This document shows, one piece after another, positions 34,380-45,380 of a stretch of 64,000 bases of DNA. Position 1 is the first letter of the stretch, and the number at the start of each line of letters is the position of its first letter. Origin of the DNA: Raffaelea ambrosiae (Eukaryota; Ascomycota; Sordariomycetes; Ophiostomatales; Ophiostomataceae); assembly GCA_002778195.1 (NCBI GenBank), contig PCDI01000001.1:1276174-1340173 (forward strand), in the 5' to 3' direction. A program made the translations under genes and the position numbers. A model generated the notes under the pieces. It had not been told where the DNA came from, did no database searches, and saw only the letters and a program-made list of their open reading frames with translations.

Positions 34380-34480
34380 GTGGCGCAGCCAGCACAGGCC
34401 TGCGCTGCCTGTGCTGCCCTGTGCTGCCCTGTGCAGAGGTGCTTAGCGCCTGTGCCTGCGGGTTTAGCGCCTGTGCTCGC
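34380..34480 (+). repeat. CCTGTGCTG-type short direct repeats
   Basis: CCTGTGCTGC units in near-tandem (34,405-34,435), then two copies of a TTAGCGCCTGTGC unit (34,442-34,476). It sits just inside the GC-rich side of the RIP boundary, probably within the 5' intron of the next gene. Confidence 0.7.
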
Positions 34481-34602
34481 CCCAAAATACGACGTCGGAT
34501 TGGCAGGGCTAAAAGTGACAGGATTCGTCTTTTATATCACTGGTTAGGCTCATGGCAGGCATGGCGACAACATACTAATACAATGGTTCGTTTTTCACAC
34601 AG

Positions 34603-35927
34603 AGACTGCAGCATCTGCTCCTGACCCAGCTGCAACTGCGAATGACCATACCCACCCCGCCCATGCTAGTGCGGAACAAGAAGCTCCATATGGGACGTCG
34701 ACTGTGGTGCATACAGACCAAGATGGCATCTTCCCCCAGCTGCCTGTTGTTGTTCCTGCTGCTGCCGACGACAGCGAGGACATCCCAGAGCTTGCTCTGG
34801 ACAATGACCCTTTTGCCCCTGCTGCGGCTTCGACCACCACCGAGCGTGTTTCTGTCGCCGAGACGACGCCAATGGCCGCATCGACAGCCCCGTCGCCGGG
34901 GACTGTGGCTCCCGCGGCACCGTCTTCGACCGAGACCATGCCGCCGACATCGTCGTCGCCCGCGCGCGTTCGGAATCCCTTTGTCGAGTCGCCCACGCTG
35001 AGCAGTGACGAGTCGCTGGATGCGGGCCACGACACGGCGGATCTGCTGCTCCTGGCCGGCAGGATCGACGAGGAGATGAACGTGACCGTTCGCCGCCGCA
35101 AGGAGACGGCTTCTGGCTCGGTGCGCACCCTGCTCGCGGCCCTGCTGATGCCCACCACCCCGCGCTGCCGGCCGACCATCATCGTGACACCGCCCACCCC
35201 CGAGTCGCCCACCCGGACGTCCAGAGTTGCCAGCCGCACCGACCACGAGGGGGACACCCCCAACGATGATTGTTTGGCGCCCCCCGAGACAGCTGTCCGT
35301 CGCCGTCCCCGCTCGGGCGCGCTGTTCGCCTCCCAGCACCCCACCGACCTGGCCCTGGCCGCGCCGGGCCAGTCGTTCTTCGTACAGGCGTTCTGGTGCG
35401 GCTCCGTCTGCCGCTGGTCCGGTCGCCGCCACAACCGGTTCCTGGAACTGGCCGAAAACCCCGAGTACGGCATCGTCGAGGCCGTCGCGGTGGACCGCAC
35501 TCGCTTCACCGACATGCATGTCGACCCGCAGGAGGTCACGGGCTTCTCATGTGCGGACGTCGTCGGCGGCTCGCCCGAGAAGCGCGTGGTTCTCCTGCTG
35601 CCGGGGCGGGAGCGGCTGCTCTTTCGGACGCGGATGATGGGGCCGCCGGGACAGGAGGAGGGCTCCTCCTCCGCCGCCACCGCCGCTTCTGCGCGTAGCG
35701 GGGGCGGCAGCATGAGAGGAAACAGCGGTGTTCCCGTGTCCGGGGCCCAACAGGCCCGGCTCTTCTGTGCGTGGTTGTTGCAAAACAACGCGGGGATCAG
35801 GTGGGTGGACGGGGTGCTGGGGGCGGCGGAGCTGGCGGAGGCGGCTGGAGAGGGCGGGGCAGAGGAGGTGGAGGCGGAGGAGGTGGTGCTGGAGGACGGC
35901 GAAGTGGCGGAGGGGCGTCGGGTGTGA
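34603..35927 (+). CDS. Hypothetical Pro/Ser/Thr-rich protein; 5' end unresolved
   Basis: A long GC-rich frame is entered through a strong acceptor (TACTAATAC branch, then CACACAG at about 34,602). The first in-frame ATG is at 34,872, so either that is the start or an upstream exon exists. A GTAAGT lies at 34,330, almost on the RIP boundary. The protein has a disordered Ala/Pro/Ser/Thr-rich N-terminus. A more ordered core follows (SFFVQAFWCGSVCRW, RHNRFLELAENPEYGIVEAV, EKRVVLLLPGRERLLF). The C-terminus is very acidic and repetitive (Glu/Ala/Val). No domain is recognised. It may be a gene that lost its 5' part to the neighbouring repeat block. Confidence 0.55.
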
Positions 35928-37453
35928 AGCGGAGTAAGTTTAAATTTTTTTTTCCCTTCCTTCTTTTTTTTTAGACTGCCATCTTTCCCGGCCTACACAG
36001 GCAGGTATGCTAACGGAGGTTCATACAGGGATGGGGCGAGCGCTGGGAGGGTCGGGATCATGGGGTCCCGACCCGACCATGCACAACATGTCTTTGCCTG
36101 TGGGTGGTGTTTAGGGTAGTAGTGGGCAGAAGCCCTTTACTGTTTCCACTTTCATAAAGTGATGTTTCTGGTTTCTGGTTTCTGTGTTTCTCTTTTGCTT
36201 TTTTTTTGTAGCAAATGGAAGAAGAGAGAACACGCTGGGAAGGGGAGGCGCTGGGAAGGGGAGGGGAAGAAGAAACCAAGGATCATCCAGTGTTGGGGGC
36301 CTGCAATCTGATTTTCACGATAGTTCAAAATGGCCGATGCATTTCCCTGATGCTTACCCGTTTCAACGGTTGAACGATCACATGTGATTTTTGCGTGTGC
36401 GCAACTTGTGGGGGTGGCGGGATGCGGGACATGGCTCACGTGCAGCCCAACTTACAAGGTGAGCTCTGCCAGGCAAGCACGACCGAGGCTTGCCTCATGC
36501 CATTTCGTTGCATACCAGTAGCTCGCTCCTCTCTGCCCGCCTTTTAGTTTTCTATTTTTCTATTTTTCTACTTTTTGTCTTGTTTCTGTTTTCTGTCTTC
36601 GTTTATTTCATTTCTCTTTTCGTACACACCACATGCAGGCACGAGAATTCTGCACAGAAAAAGAAGCACTCGGGGTAAAGCATCGTCTTCCTGGCTTCCA
36701 CACTCTCTCTGCCGGACGACGCTGGAAATATGATCAGGACACACTGTCTCTTATGACGTGGCGTATTTTACACTCTGATCTCCCAAGGCACACACCGTCG
36801 TTTAGCTCGCGCCTTTGTCCACAGCTCCGTTCATGGCTGCCCTGGTGAGTTTGCTGGCTTGCGTTGTATTTTGGCGTTTTCCTGTTTGGTATTTCCTTCT
36901 CCTTATTTGCATCCCCCCCCCCTCCCCCCCTCGTGCTCTCCAAATAGGCTCTCCAAAGTCCCCTCGCATGTGCTTTCTTGCGCTTCATCCACTGTTTGGT
37001 TCGTTTTCTGCGCTGTGCATCACGCTCTTATGCACGAAGCCGCACCTGCCCTATTCTCCGCATTAGCGGTCGTTCGGTCCTTCCTACAGTGGCCAAACCC
37101 CACGCAACAAGGGACGTTGGCAGCAAAAAGTGGGGTGCTCTGACCGCAACGACGTCAGCCATTTTGCCAAGCTGCCCTGCCTTGCCTGCGCATCCGCCAG
37201 TTAAATCAGTTATCCCAATCCATCATCAACTCTGCCTCCTCCACTGTCTCTTCTCACCTGCCACAGCATCTGCCCCTAAGAGACACGCCGTGCAACCTCA
37301 CCACGCCTCCTCCCCTCCTCTTTCGAGACCGTCAATCCCTCCTATGTGGCCACCGGCCGTCTGCTTTTAGAAATTGCGGCTAACCACCGAGCGTCCCCCG
37401 CGTTTTCCGGCCTCCTCCTACCCTCCGATTCATAGGACACTCCCTGGATCTCC
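35928..37453. other. Intergenic; upstream region of the peroxin-like gene
   Basis: No coding frame with motifs. C/T-rich tracts near 36,910-36,930 and a C/T-rich 200-bp leader before the ATG at 37454 are typical of fungal promoters. Confidence 0.5.
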
Positions 37454-39751
37454 ATGTCCGCTCCTCGCTCCTCGCTCCTCCGCCCCGATCCGACCGACCA
37501 CCATGCCTCTTCCCGCCCCGAATCTCCATCGCTCCTGGGCGACGGCGATGGATTCGACTTCTATGGGACCCCGAAACCCACCTTTGCGACCTTCTCACCC
37601 GTGACCGCGCTATCCGGTGGCGCCGCCACCACCTCGACCGCCGCCAAGCGCAGCACCATCCTCGTCCACCAGAAGTCGCCCTTGCTCATGGCCACGCCGC
37701 CACAGATCACACGCGCGCTCGCCTACAGCCACCCGTTTCTGCTGCCACTCAACAAGCTCGCTGGGCTGATCAGCTGGACAACGGGCGATCCTTGGGAGAG
37801 CTTCATTCTGGTGCTCGTTTGGTGGGGCGTAGTGCTGTACGGTGACACCGTCATGCGATATGCAGGGCCCGTTGTGCTGGTGCTCATGCTCATCGCCGGC
37901 ATGTATGGTCGACGGTACAGCCCGCTGTCAAGCAGCGGCTGGGTCAGCGAGGAGGGTCACACGGGAAGCGCCAGCCGAGACAGTGGAGGTGGCGGCATTG
38001 GCTACTTTCTCTTTGGCATTGGAGCGAGCACCAGCACTCCCGCCAATTCCAAGGCCAGCCGCGATGCGTCTGGCTCGAAGAGCAAATCGCACAGCAAGAG
38101 CCAGAGCGTAGATGCGACGGGCGCCAACGCGGCGCCGTCGGGCAAAGGCGCGAATGGCCACGCTGCCAGCGGCGCCAACAGCCATCAGCGGGCCGTCTCG
38201 GAAGCGGTTCCTATCACGCGGCGCCAAAAAACCCTGGACGAGATCGTCGACACCCTGCGCGAGTTCACGGCCCGCTGCAACATCCTCTTGGAGCCGCTGC
38301 TCGACCTGACAGACTTTTTGTCCACACAGTCCACGCCAACAAGCGCAACGACGCGCCCAGCACTGACGGCTCTCCTCATTCGCATCCTGCTATGCACGCC
38401 CTTCTGGTTCGCCCTGACTCTGCCGCCGCTGCGGATTGTCACGACACGCCGCGTTGCCGTTGTTGCCGGCACGGTCATCTTGACGTGGCACTCACGGCCC
38501 ATGCGCGTCACACGTACGATTCTGTGGCGCAGCTCGACTGTGCGGCGGACGGCCGTCCTGGTCACTGGCCTCCAGTTTGAAGGACCCCTGACGCCGTCCA
38601 AGAACGTGCCGGCCACTGGCTCGACGGCAACCGCCGATGTCGGGAACACCCCGGCCACTGCCGCTGCAGCGCTGCAGTCCAAGCTGTCCACCGCGAAGCA
38701 GGGCCGTAGACTCTCCACACCGCGGGAGTCGGAGCTGACAAAGGCTATCCGGCGCGCTAGGGCAGGCCACGATGCCGGCGTGCGCTTCACGTTTATCTTG
38801 TATGAGAACCAGCGCCGATGGGTAGGCCTGGGCTGGACCACGAGCTTGTTTACGTACGAGCGGCCGGCATGGACCGATGAGCACAACAACGAGGTTCCAT
38901 CCAAGAATGAATTCGAGTTGCCCGAGGTGGAAGACGGCAGTAGGATGCGTTGGCGCTGGGTTGAAGGCAGCCGCTGGCACGTCGAGGGTGTTCTCGACGA
39001 TGCTGTTCGTATTGAGAAGACCGGGCCAAACGGCGAGCACACAGATACATGGGACTACGATGGCGATGGCGGGCGCATGGGGTGGGTGTATTACGACAAC
39101 AAGGTACGTGGCTCCTGCACAGACGAGAGAAAAAGGTTGACGACCGAGGCCGCCCACATGCTAATATCATTCTACGTGCAGTGGCAAAACGGCCGACGAG
39201 GCCAAGATGGCTGGAACCGCTGGACACGGCGGCGGAAGTGGTTCCGCGATGCCGAGCTTGTCGAGGTAGACGAAGATTTCACGTCGAATAGCGACGACCG
39301 CGCCACTACGCCCACGCCCACGTCGTCGAACCCGCCTTCGTTGCAGCACCGGCCGGGATCACCAACGCCGTCTCACACGGGCACGACCGCCTCGGCAGCA
39401 AGCACGGACGGCCATTTTGGTGCGGCCGAGAGGGGTGTATTCGACTTGGACGGAGATTTTGACGCAGCATCCATCGCGTCATCCAAGTCGACGCGGGGTA
39501 TGCAACCACCATCGTTGCGGCGTCGGGCGACGGATGCCAGCAGCCGTGGTGTAGCCGCGCCCGCTGTGACCACGACTGCCACGGCTACGGCGGTCCCCGC
39601 GAGTTCCATGAGCCAGCGAAGACGAGATAGCGCGGCGACGGCGGCTGAAGACAACGAGGCGGCGCTGAGCTCGAGTGCGGGCCTGAAGCTGCACCAGGCA
39701 CGGAACGAGAAGTGGGGCGTGGGAGACGAGGTTCTCATGGGATTGGAATAA
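37454..39751 (+). CDS. Pex24/dysferlin-domain peroxisomal membrane protein
   Basis: Integral membrane peroxin of the Pex23/Pex24/Pex28-30 group, which shapes peroxisome number and ER-peroxisome contact sites. The N-terminal block PLLMATPPQITRALAYSHPF and the following NKLAGLISWTTGDPWESF are characteristic of the family, with helices VWWGVVLYGD and VVLVLMLIAG. Further hydrophobic segments lie near residue 315. A dysferlin-type domain follows: FTFILYENQRRWVGLGWT and TSLFTYERPAW (DysF-N), then WRWVEGSRWHV and the WNRWTRRRKWFRDAELVEV region (DysF-C). An intron at 39,104-39,181 (GTACGT, GCTAAT, GTGCAG) is 78 bp, a multiple of three, without stops. The frame stays open if it is retained; splicing gives 739 aa. 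The Ser-rich tail is probably disordered. Start chosen at ATG 37454 after a C/T-rich leader. Confidence 0.88.
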   Translation: MSAPRSSLLRPDPTDHHASSRPESPSLLGDGDGFDFYGTPKPTFATFSPVTALSGGAATTSTAAKRSTILVHQKSPLLMATPPQITRALAYSHPFLLPLNKLAGLISWTTGDPWESFILVLVWWGVVLYGDTVMRYAGPVVLVLMLIAGMYGRRYSPLSSSGWVSEEGHTGSASRDSGGGGIGYFLFGIGASTSTPANSKASRDASGSKSKSHSKSQSVDATGANAAPSGKGANGHAASGANSHQRAVSEAVPITRRQKTLDEIVDTLREFTARCNILLEPLLDLTDFLSTQSTPTSATTRPALTALLIRILLCTPFWFALTLPPLRIVTTRRVAVVAGTVILTWHSRPMRVTRTILWRSSTVRRTAVLVTGLQFEGPLTPSKNVPATGSTATADVGNTPATAAAALQSKLSTAKQGRRLSTPRESELTKAIRRARAGHDAGVRFTFILYENQRRWVGLGWTTSLFTYERPAWTDEHNNEVPSKNEFELPEVEDGSRMRWRWVEGSRWHVEGVLDDAVRIEKTGPNGEHTDTWDYDGDGGRMGWVYYDNKVRGSCTDERKRLTTEAAHMLISFYVQWQNGRRGQDGWNRWTRRRKWFRDAELVEVDEDFTSNSDDRATTPTPTSSNPPSLQHRPGSPTPSHTGTTASAASTDGHFGAAERGVFDLDGDFDAASIASSKSTRGMQPPSLRRRATDASSRGVAAPAVTTTATATAVPASSMSQRRRDSAATAAEDNEAALSSSAGLKLHQARNEKWGVGDEVLMGLE

Positions 39752-40291
39752 GGTTTAGTTGTATGCTAGCATGCTTTTTTTGTGTCATCATCGCGATACC
39801 GGTTCCTTGGAGGTCTTGTTGTCTCGGCCCATGAAGGTTGAAAGGGGGGTTTATTTTATTTTATCATCACGCATCGGGCTGCATTCCCTTTTTGGCAGGG
39901 CGGCTGAGCCCTGGCGTTTTATGGATAGGAGTATTAGTGTATGGATTGGACAGTCCAATAGAACTCGAAGTTTGTTTTTGTCACGAAACCTTTCTCCAGC
40001 TTTCCTTGACCTGTTTGAATTAGCTGATGTTGCTGCTCGATATTACATCGAAAAAGTGGGGCCTCTAGGCGAGCTGGAGACAGCCAGGGGAGGCTTTTCT
40101 GCCCAGGCTAACCTTGAATATCGAAGTTGATAGATACCTTCTGGGCCCTCTCTTTCTAGCTATGATAAAAACACTGATGCCCCCCTACTCATTGGTTACT
40201 TTATTGCGATTGCTCTCTCTCTCTCTATTGTTCCCTATTCTGTACCACTGCCCTGCCTTTTGCCACTTGCCGTCCTTCGGAGTGATCCACT
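39752..40291. other. Intergenic, no supported gene
   Basis: 540 bp between two same-strand genes. A CT repeat (CTCTCTCTCTC) lies at about 40,210-40,225, just upstream of the next ATG. Confidence 0.55.
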
Positions 40292-41470
40292 ATGCCCGAG
40301 GACAGAGACGACGGCACGCCGCCTCTGCCGTCCTTTGCCGGCCGCCTGCGGGTAGCCGACTTTATGTTCAAGCAGGACGAGGAGGAGCATAGCATGACGG
40401 CCTCACGGAGGCCACAGGTGGGGCCGCAGCGAGTCCTTCGCAGCGGGAGAAGCATCTCCACGCAGGAGGACTCGGGGTCCGTGGTGGTGTCGTCGTCGTC
40501 GTGGTCATCGTCGTCGCAACACAAGCGCAAGGCCAGCAGCGGAGACGACACCACGCGAGAACAAAGACAGAATACGCCTCCCAGGGCACCTTCCTGGACA
40601 CCATCGCCCCGGAAACGGGTCCTCGGGTCCTCCTCCGGGCCTGTGTCTGCCGCGGGGTCGGCCTCCAAGCCCAGGAAGACGTCGTCGTCTCAGAAGAAGA
40701 AGCCCTCCAAGTACGCACCGCCGGCCACCTATGCCCACCTCCCGCTCCTGCCCGACGCCCTCGCCCCCCACCTGCTGGTCCTCTTTGTCGGCCTCAACCC
40801 GGGCCTCGAGACCGCCCGCTCGGGCCACGCCTACGCCCACCCGTCCAACCTCTTTTGGAAGCTCCTGTACAAGACCGGCGTCACGCCCGTCGCCTGCCGC
40901 GCCGAGGAGGACCGCACGCTGCCCGCGCGCTTCCAGCTGGGGCTGACCAACATTGTGGCCCGGCCGTCGCGCAACGGCGGCGAGCTCAAGGCGGCCGAGC
41001 TGGATGCCGGGGTGGCCGCGCTGGAAGCGAAGGCGCGGCGCTGGCGGCCAGAGACGGTGTGCCTGGTGGGCAAGAGCATCTGGGACAGCATTGTGCGGGT
41101 GCGGCATGGGCGAGGAGGGAAAAAGGGGCGGCCGGCGTTTCGGTACGGATGGCAAGACGAGAGTGAGAACATGGGGCGGAGGTTGGCAGCGAGGAAGTTG
41201 GTCGGCGAAGTCGCCGACAACGAAAGTGACGACGACGACGATGATGACGGTGACGTCGCCGACGGCGTCCGGGTGGACCACTCGTGGAACGGGGCGCGGG
41301 TGTTTGTGGCGTCGAGCACGAGCGGGCTGGCGGCGTCGCTGTCGCCGGCGCAGAAGGAGGCCATCTGGCGGGAGCTGGGGACGTGGGTGGAGCAGCGACG
41401 GAAGGAGAGGGAGGCGGAGGCCACACCGGTCCAGGAGACGCTGGACGAAGACCAAGACGGAACAGACTGA
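40292..41470 (+). CDS. G/U(T) mismatch-specific DNA glycosylase (MUG/TDG family)
   Basis: Nuclear base-excision repair enzyme that removes U or T mispaired with G, of the Thp1/TDG type. About 145 residues of Ser/Arg/Lys-rich N-terminus precede the catalytic fold. The first active-site motif is VLFVGLNPGLETARSGHAYA (about residue 165), with the Asn of GLNPG as the water-activating residue. HPSNLFWKLLYKTGV, FQLGLTNIVARPSR, WRPETVCLVGKSIWDSI and the second motif VFVASSTSGLAASLSP (about residue 347) follow in the family order. An acidic run (DDDDDDDGD) is inserted before the last motif and a charged C-terminus follows. Single exon, 392 aa; the long N-terminal extension resembles that of eukaryotic TDGs. 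The gene lies 540 bp downstream of the peroxin-like gene. Confidence 0.9.
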   Translation: MPEDRDDGTPPLPSFAGRLRVADFMFKQDEEEHSMTASRRPQVGPQRVLRSGRSISTQEDSGSVVVSSSSWSSSSQHKRKASSGDDTTREQRQNTPPRAPSWTPSPRKRVLGSSSGPVSAAGSASKPRKTSSSQKKKPSKYAPPATYAHLPLLPDALAPHLLVLFVGLNPGLETARSGHAYAHPSNLFWKLLYKTGVTPVACRAEEDRTLPARFQLGLTNIVARPSRNGGELKAAELDAGVAALEAKARRWRPETVCLVGKSIWDSIVRVRHGRGGKKGRPAFRYGWQDESENMGRRLAARKLVGEVADNESDDDDDDDGDVADGVRVDHSWNGARVFVASSTSGLAASLSPAQKEAIWRELGTWVEQRRKEREAEATPVQETLDEDQDGTD

Positions 41471-42055
41471 AGGCAGACTGGAGGAGACGGAAGGAGACCG
41501 GGCCACACACCACGACGACGGCGCATAACGATTCACGAAGGACACACATTTCTGGATATCACGACTGCACACAATCATAGAACATTTTGCATGGCGAATC
41601 TTTCTTTAAAATAGTTTCATATTGTGAATTTTGCCAAAAAAAATGCCAAAATGCCAAAATGCCTCCCCTTTTGATGGATCCCGAGACCGTGTGTTGCAAT
41701 GCAGGTTTTGCGTCTAATAGTACACAAAAAAAAGTGTGTAGTCTCTAGCCGTCCTATGACGGAAGAGAACCTGCCCGCCTCTCGAAAAGCATGTCGAAAA
41801 TGAAAAAAAGAAAACCTCGAGAGAACCAGGATGTCTATCGTACTTTCCAAACCCCAGAAAACATGAAGTAGGAGTTGAACAAAGCACAAAAAGTAACGGC
41901 GTAAAAATACAAAACAAAGGAAAATAAAGCCGGGTATCCCGTGACGCCAAATCCCATACCAAACTAATCATTGTTCTTTTTTTTTTTCTGTTTCTGTTTC
42001 CCTTCTTTTGACCGTTCATATTATCATGTTTCTCACTCATTTCCGCTGCCCTTTC
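41471..42055. other. Intergenic between convergent genes
   Basis: 585 bp, AT-richer. It contains a duplicated ATGCCAAA (41,643-41,660) but no coding frame. Confidence 0.55.
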
Positions 42056-43478
42056 TTACAGCACGTATGCAAAGATGAACAGCGTGACGGCTGCTGGCCA
42101 CCAGCTCATCTGCCGGGCGAGCATCCGCATGCCGGCGCCGGCACTGGTGTTGCTGGTGCTGTTCGCGAGGGTGCCGTTGATGAGGATGGTGTTGGTGCCG
42201 TTGACGCTGGCCACGTTGACGACGCTCTTGTCGAGGGCGCTGTAGGAGCCGTTGCCCAGCAGGTCGTTGTAATACGTGCTGTTGTTGTTGTCGTCGCAGC
42301 TGCACTCGACGGTCTCGTCGCAGCCGCAGCCGACCGGCTTGGTCTCGTTCTTGTTGGACGAGTGGTTGTAGTAGGTGTGCGGGTAGGTGTACGGGTAATA
42401 GTACACCGGGTGATACCACGTGCCCGGCCAGAAGGCGTAGGCGGCCGCGCCGGCACCGGCGCCGAGCAGAACCGGGCTGACGCCCGAGGGCGACTTGCTG
42501 CCCGACTTGTACGCAGTCGTCGAGCCGCCGCTGTAGTAGGTGCCGCCGCCGTACGTGGGCTTGGTGCCGCTACTGGAGCTGGAGCCTGAGCCTTTGCCAC
42601 TGTTGGACGTCACTGCGTTAGTTCCACTGGTTCTTCCTGTAAAAAAAGAGGCTGCTCCTGACGAAGACGATAGCATGCCACTCGAAATAAAAGCTGCCAA
42701 GGCACCGATTGTCCCAGAAAGAAAGACGGCGTCCCACGGAAGACGATGGCAAAGAAGACAAAGGAGACAGAGGGGAGGGGGGTCCGTACGTCGAGCTGCT
42801 GCTGCTGGAGCTGCCGCTGCTGGAGCTGCCGCTGCTGGAGCTGCCACTGCTGGAGCTGCCACTACTGCTGCTTCCGCTGTAAGGGAAGGTCGTTGTTTAG
42901 TATCCCGCCGATCGAGTACAAACGAGTAATCGCAGAAAACATTGCAGAAAACATCGAAAGCAGAAAACCAGGGAGGAGTCCAGAAATCCAGGAGCCCGAA
43001 GAACAAGCCAGAGAGAAGTCCGGGAACACCCGGGCCAATCCAGAAAAGACAGCAGCAAGACGGGAGTTCCAGATGCAGCAGGGTGATACAGGGTACAGGG
43101 CAGAGCAGGCCAGCGCAGAGTGGCTGGGGAGGGGCGTACAGGTGGAACACAAGACAGAACGGGAAAGGGCTTAGAGATAGAGCAAAGGGGAGGAGAAGTT
43201 TCTTACCCGGATGAAGAGCTGCTGGAAGAGCCACCGCCCCGGCCGCCACCGGAGCTACCGCCGCCGCCACCCTTGCGCTTGAACAGGCGATCGAGGAAGG
43301 AGGCGGAGGCGACGGACTCCCCGTCGTTGCGCTTGCCAAAGGTGTAGTGGCGCGCCGTGTGGAAGCGCGCGACGAGCCCCGGAACGGCAGGGCCGACGGC
43401 ATCGGCAGCCGGCACGGCCACGGCGTGGACGAGCGGCGCCGACAGCGACACCAACGCGGTGACGAAGCTGGGTCGCAT
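42056..43478 (-). CDS. Secreted Ser/Gly-rich fungal protein (DUF7732-like)
   Basis: ATG at 43478 opens a signal peptide (MRPSFVTALVSLSAPLVHAV). KRKGGGGGSSGGGRGGG and a Ser run follow. Intron 1 (about 42,881-43,207) joins to four copies of a GSSSS unit. The last exon reads GTKPTYGGGTYYSGGS, AYKSGSKSPSGVSPVLLGAG, YYYPYTYPHTYYNHSS, a Cys pattern CGCDETVECSCDD, then YYNDLLGNGSYSALDKSVVN and VNVASVNGTNTILING. It ends in a hydrophobic tail (WWPAAVTLFIFAYVL) that may be a GPI or membrane anchor. Order and motifs match the fungal DUF7732 family as I remember it. The middle splice (about 42,638-42,795) could not be put in phase, so a small model or assembly error is possible in the repeats. Confidence 0.8.
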
Positions 43479-44800
43479 GGTGATGTGTATGCGAGGAGAG
43501 GGTGCGTGTGAGTGTGGTTGTTGGTTCTGTGTGCGGAAGAGGAAAACGTAGGAACTCTGGTCGCGAAGCTGATACCAACACAAGAGATTGCTTGGGACGG
43601 GGGTGAGAGATAATAGTTTATCAAAATAAAAAGTGGAAAGAGCCAAGAAGAAACCAGAGACCAAAGAGGCAACGGCGCAGGTCTTTATAATGTTCGAGAA
43701 GCAAGAGAAGAACAAAGGGAAAGCAGAGGCGTCCCAAAGAGACGAAAACAAAAAATAAAACACTGTGATGATACCCAAGCGCAAAAAGAGGGAAACGGGC
43801 AGAGTCGCAAAGAACAAAAAAATAAGCCTGACGGGCGGACTTTCATGGCCACGGTCTGGGCGGGGGAAGGTCAAAAAAGGAAGTCACTCGTCAATGATTT
43901 CATAGGCGGAGTTGGGGGGGGGGGGGGGGGGGACAGTCACACTGGCCCGCCATAGCCATACTGGTCACCGATGGGGTCTCCTATGTAATACATGGACGCC
44001 CTAAGCCCCCGTTGGGGGCGTTTTTGGGTGTCTTTGGGTCTGACTGGACTGGCCCCCCCTCCTTACTCCGTCTTTCTTTTGCTTCTGGCGCCTCTACGGC
44101 CTCTGTGCCTGCCCAGGCGATGCTCCTAAAAGCTTGAAAGCGACCCATATTGCGACCCGGTTGGCCTGGCGCACTGTAACAGCGCAGCCGCTAACGGGCC
44201 AATCGCAGGCCCTGAAAATACGGTTAAGTCGGGGGCCGCCCAAACTCTAAACGGTAGCGGAAGTTTAGGGGGCTCAGAAGGGGGGGATTTGGCGCCTGCC
44301 CACCCTGTACGAGTACGGTGTAGTGGCCGCCAAGGCCGACGGAGCGTGGCGAAGTGGCGCTGCTGGCCTGGCGTCCCACCAAAACGAGCGGCTGCGCATC
44401 AGGCGCTTGCAAGAGGGCAGCAAGCTCACCAAAATGGAAGAAGAAACCAAACACCAACAAAAAGACCCCAAACAGGCCCTTTGACCAGAACCTCTCCAAA
44501 CAAGGCGAGAACAGACGCCATGACTGTCAAGTTGCGCCTTCCTCCACAGGACCCCATGATGCGACCGTGTCGTCTTTTTTTTTTTCCCAGCGTCGCAAGT
44601 GAGGCCCATCGACCAAAGGTCTGTATGCCTTTGACCATCGTACCTGCGCGATAGTGGCCTCATCTGGTTAGGCCACCACTCTCCTCTACTGTGTATTTTA
44701 ACCGAGATGGTGTCAAAGAAACGGAGGGACATGGCCTCTCCAAAAGACAACTGCCCTGTTGGTGATGGTCTTGGGCGAACTCAATCCCAGACCTTATCGC
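43479..44800. other. Intergenic, no supported gene
   Basis: Upstream region of the secreted-protein gene, A/G-rich at 43,600-43,870. It contains a run of 19 G (43,914-43,932) and a GCCCCC/GGGGGC hairpin with loop GTT near 44,007-44,022. Confidence 0.5.
43914..43932 (+). repeat. Run of 19 consecutive G
   Basis: Uninterrupted homopolymer, the longest G run in the window. It can form quadruplex structure and its length is uncertain in most sequencing methods. Confidence 0.95.
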
Positions 44801-45380
44801 ATGTCTGGTATTTCAAGAGCCTGTAAGCACCGAACGTTTTGTACACCGTAAGGTACCACCTGCATGTAAGACTCGATCTTCTTGCGCAATATTATTGCCC
44901 GATGGTCCTATCTTGACCAGATTTGCCACTTGACACTCTCATTCATCCTTTTTTCTTATCAAACATTAACAACAACTCGTTATTTGTTCTTCCCCTTCTC
45001 CATCTAGATACCACTGGGCCTTTCTTGTCGGCCCCAAGCAGGAATCGGCGGACACCGTGCCCGGCAAGCGCTACCATGTCAAGAACCCCGCGGGCGTCTG
45101 GACGTACGAGGAGCTGGAGCTCAGCAATGTCAAATTCTCGTTCAACCTGCTTGCCCGTGTGGCCATTGGCAAGATCGAGGACATCGCTCGCTTCGAGAAC
45201 ATCGTCCGCGGCACACCCATTGTCCAGAACAACCCCGACTGGCGCTGCCGCTCCTGGGTGGCTCACACACTGCAGAGGCTGACAGCCGACGGCAAGGCCA
45301 TCGGCACGTCCCAGCTCGACTGGAACAAGATCGAGACCTTTGCCTCAATTAAATCTCACCCCAATGCCTCTGCCGCGTGA
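44801..45380 (+). CDS. Small fungal protein, DUF6914-like
   Basis: The main exon (45008-45380) starts after CCATCTAG and reads YHWAFLVGPKQESAD, KRYHVKNPAGVWTYEELEL, then FSFNLLARVAIGKIEDIARF and CRSWVAHTLQRLTADGKAIG. This is a pattern I associate with a small Pezizomycotina family (DUF6914-type) of unknown function. A phase-consistent first exon is 44801-44847 (ATG TCT GGT..., donor CC/GTAAGG), which gives only 16 residues before YHWAF. The usual family N-terminus (a short beta strand before YHW) is not evident, so the start may be elsewhere or truncated. The 3' end overlaps the convergent phosphotransferase-like gene by 32 bp. Confidence 0.6.

Noticed and set aside
34704..34874. GTG as the start of the 34.6-kb gene
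   Set aside because: Nuclear fungal genes normally start with ATG; the upstream frame is continuous to a strong acceptor, so this is an exon and not a start.
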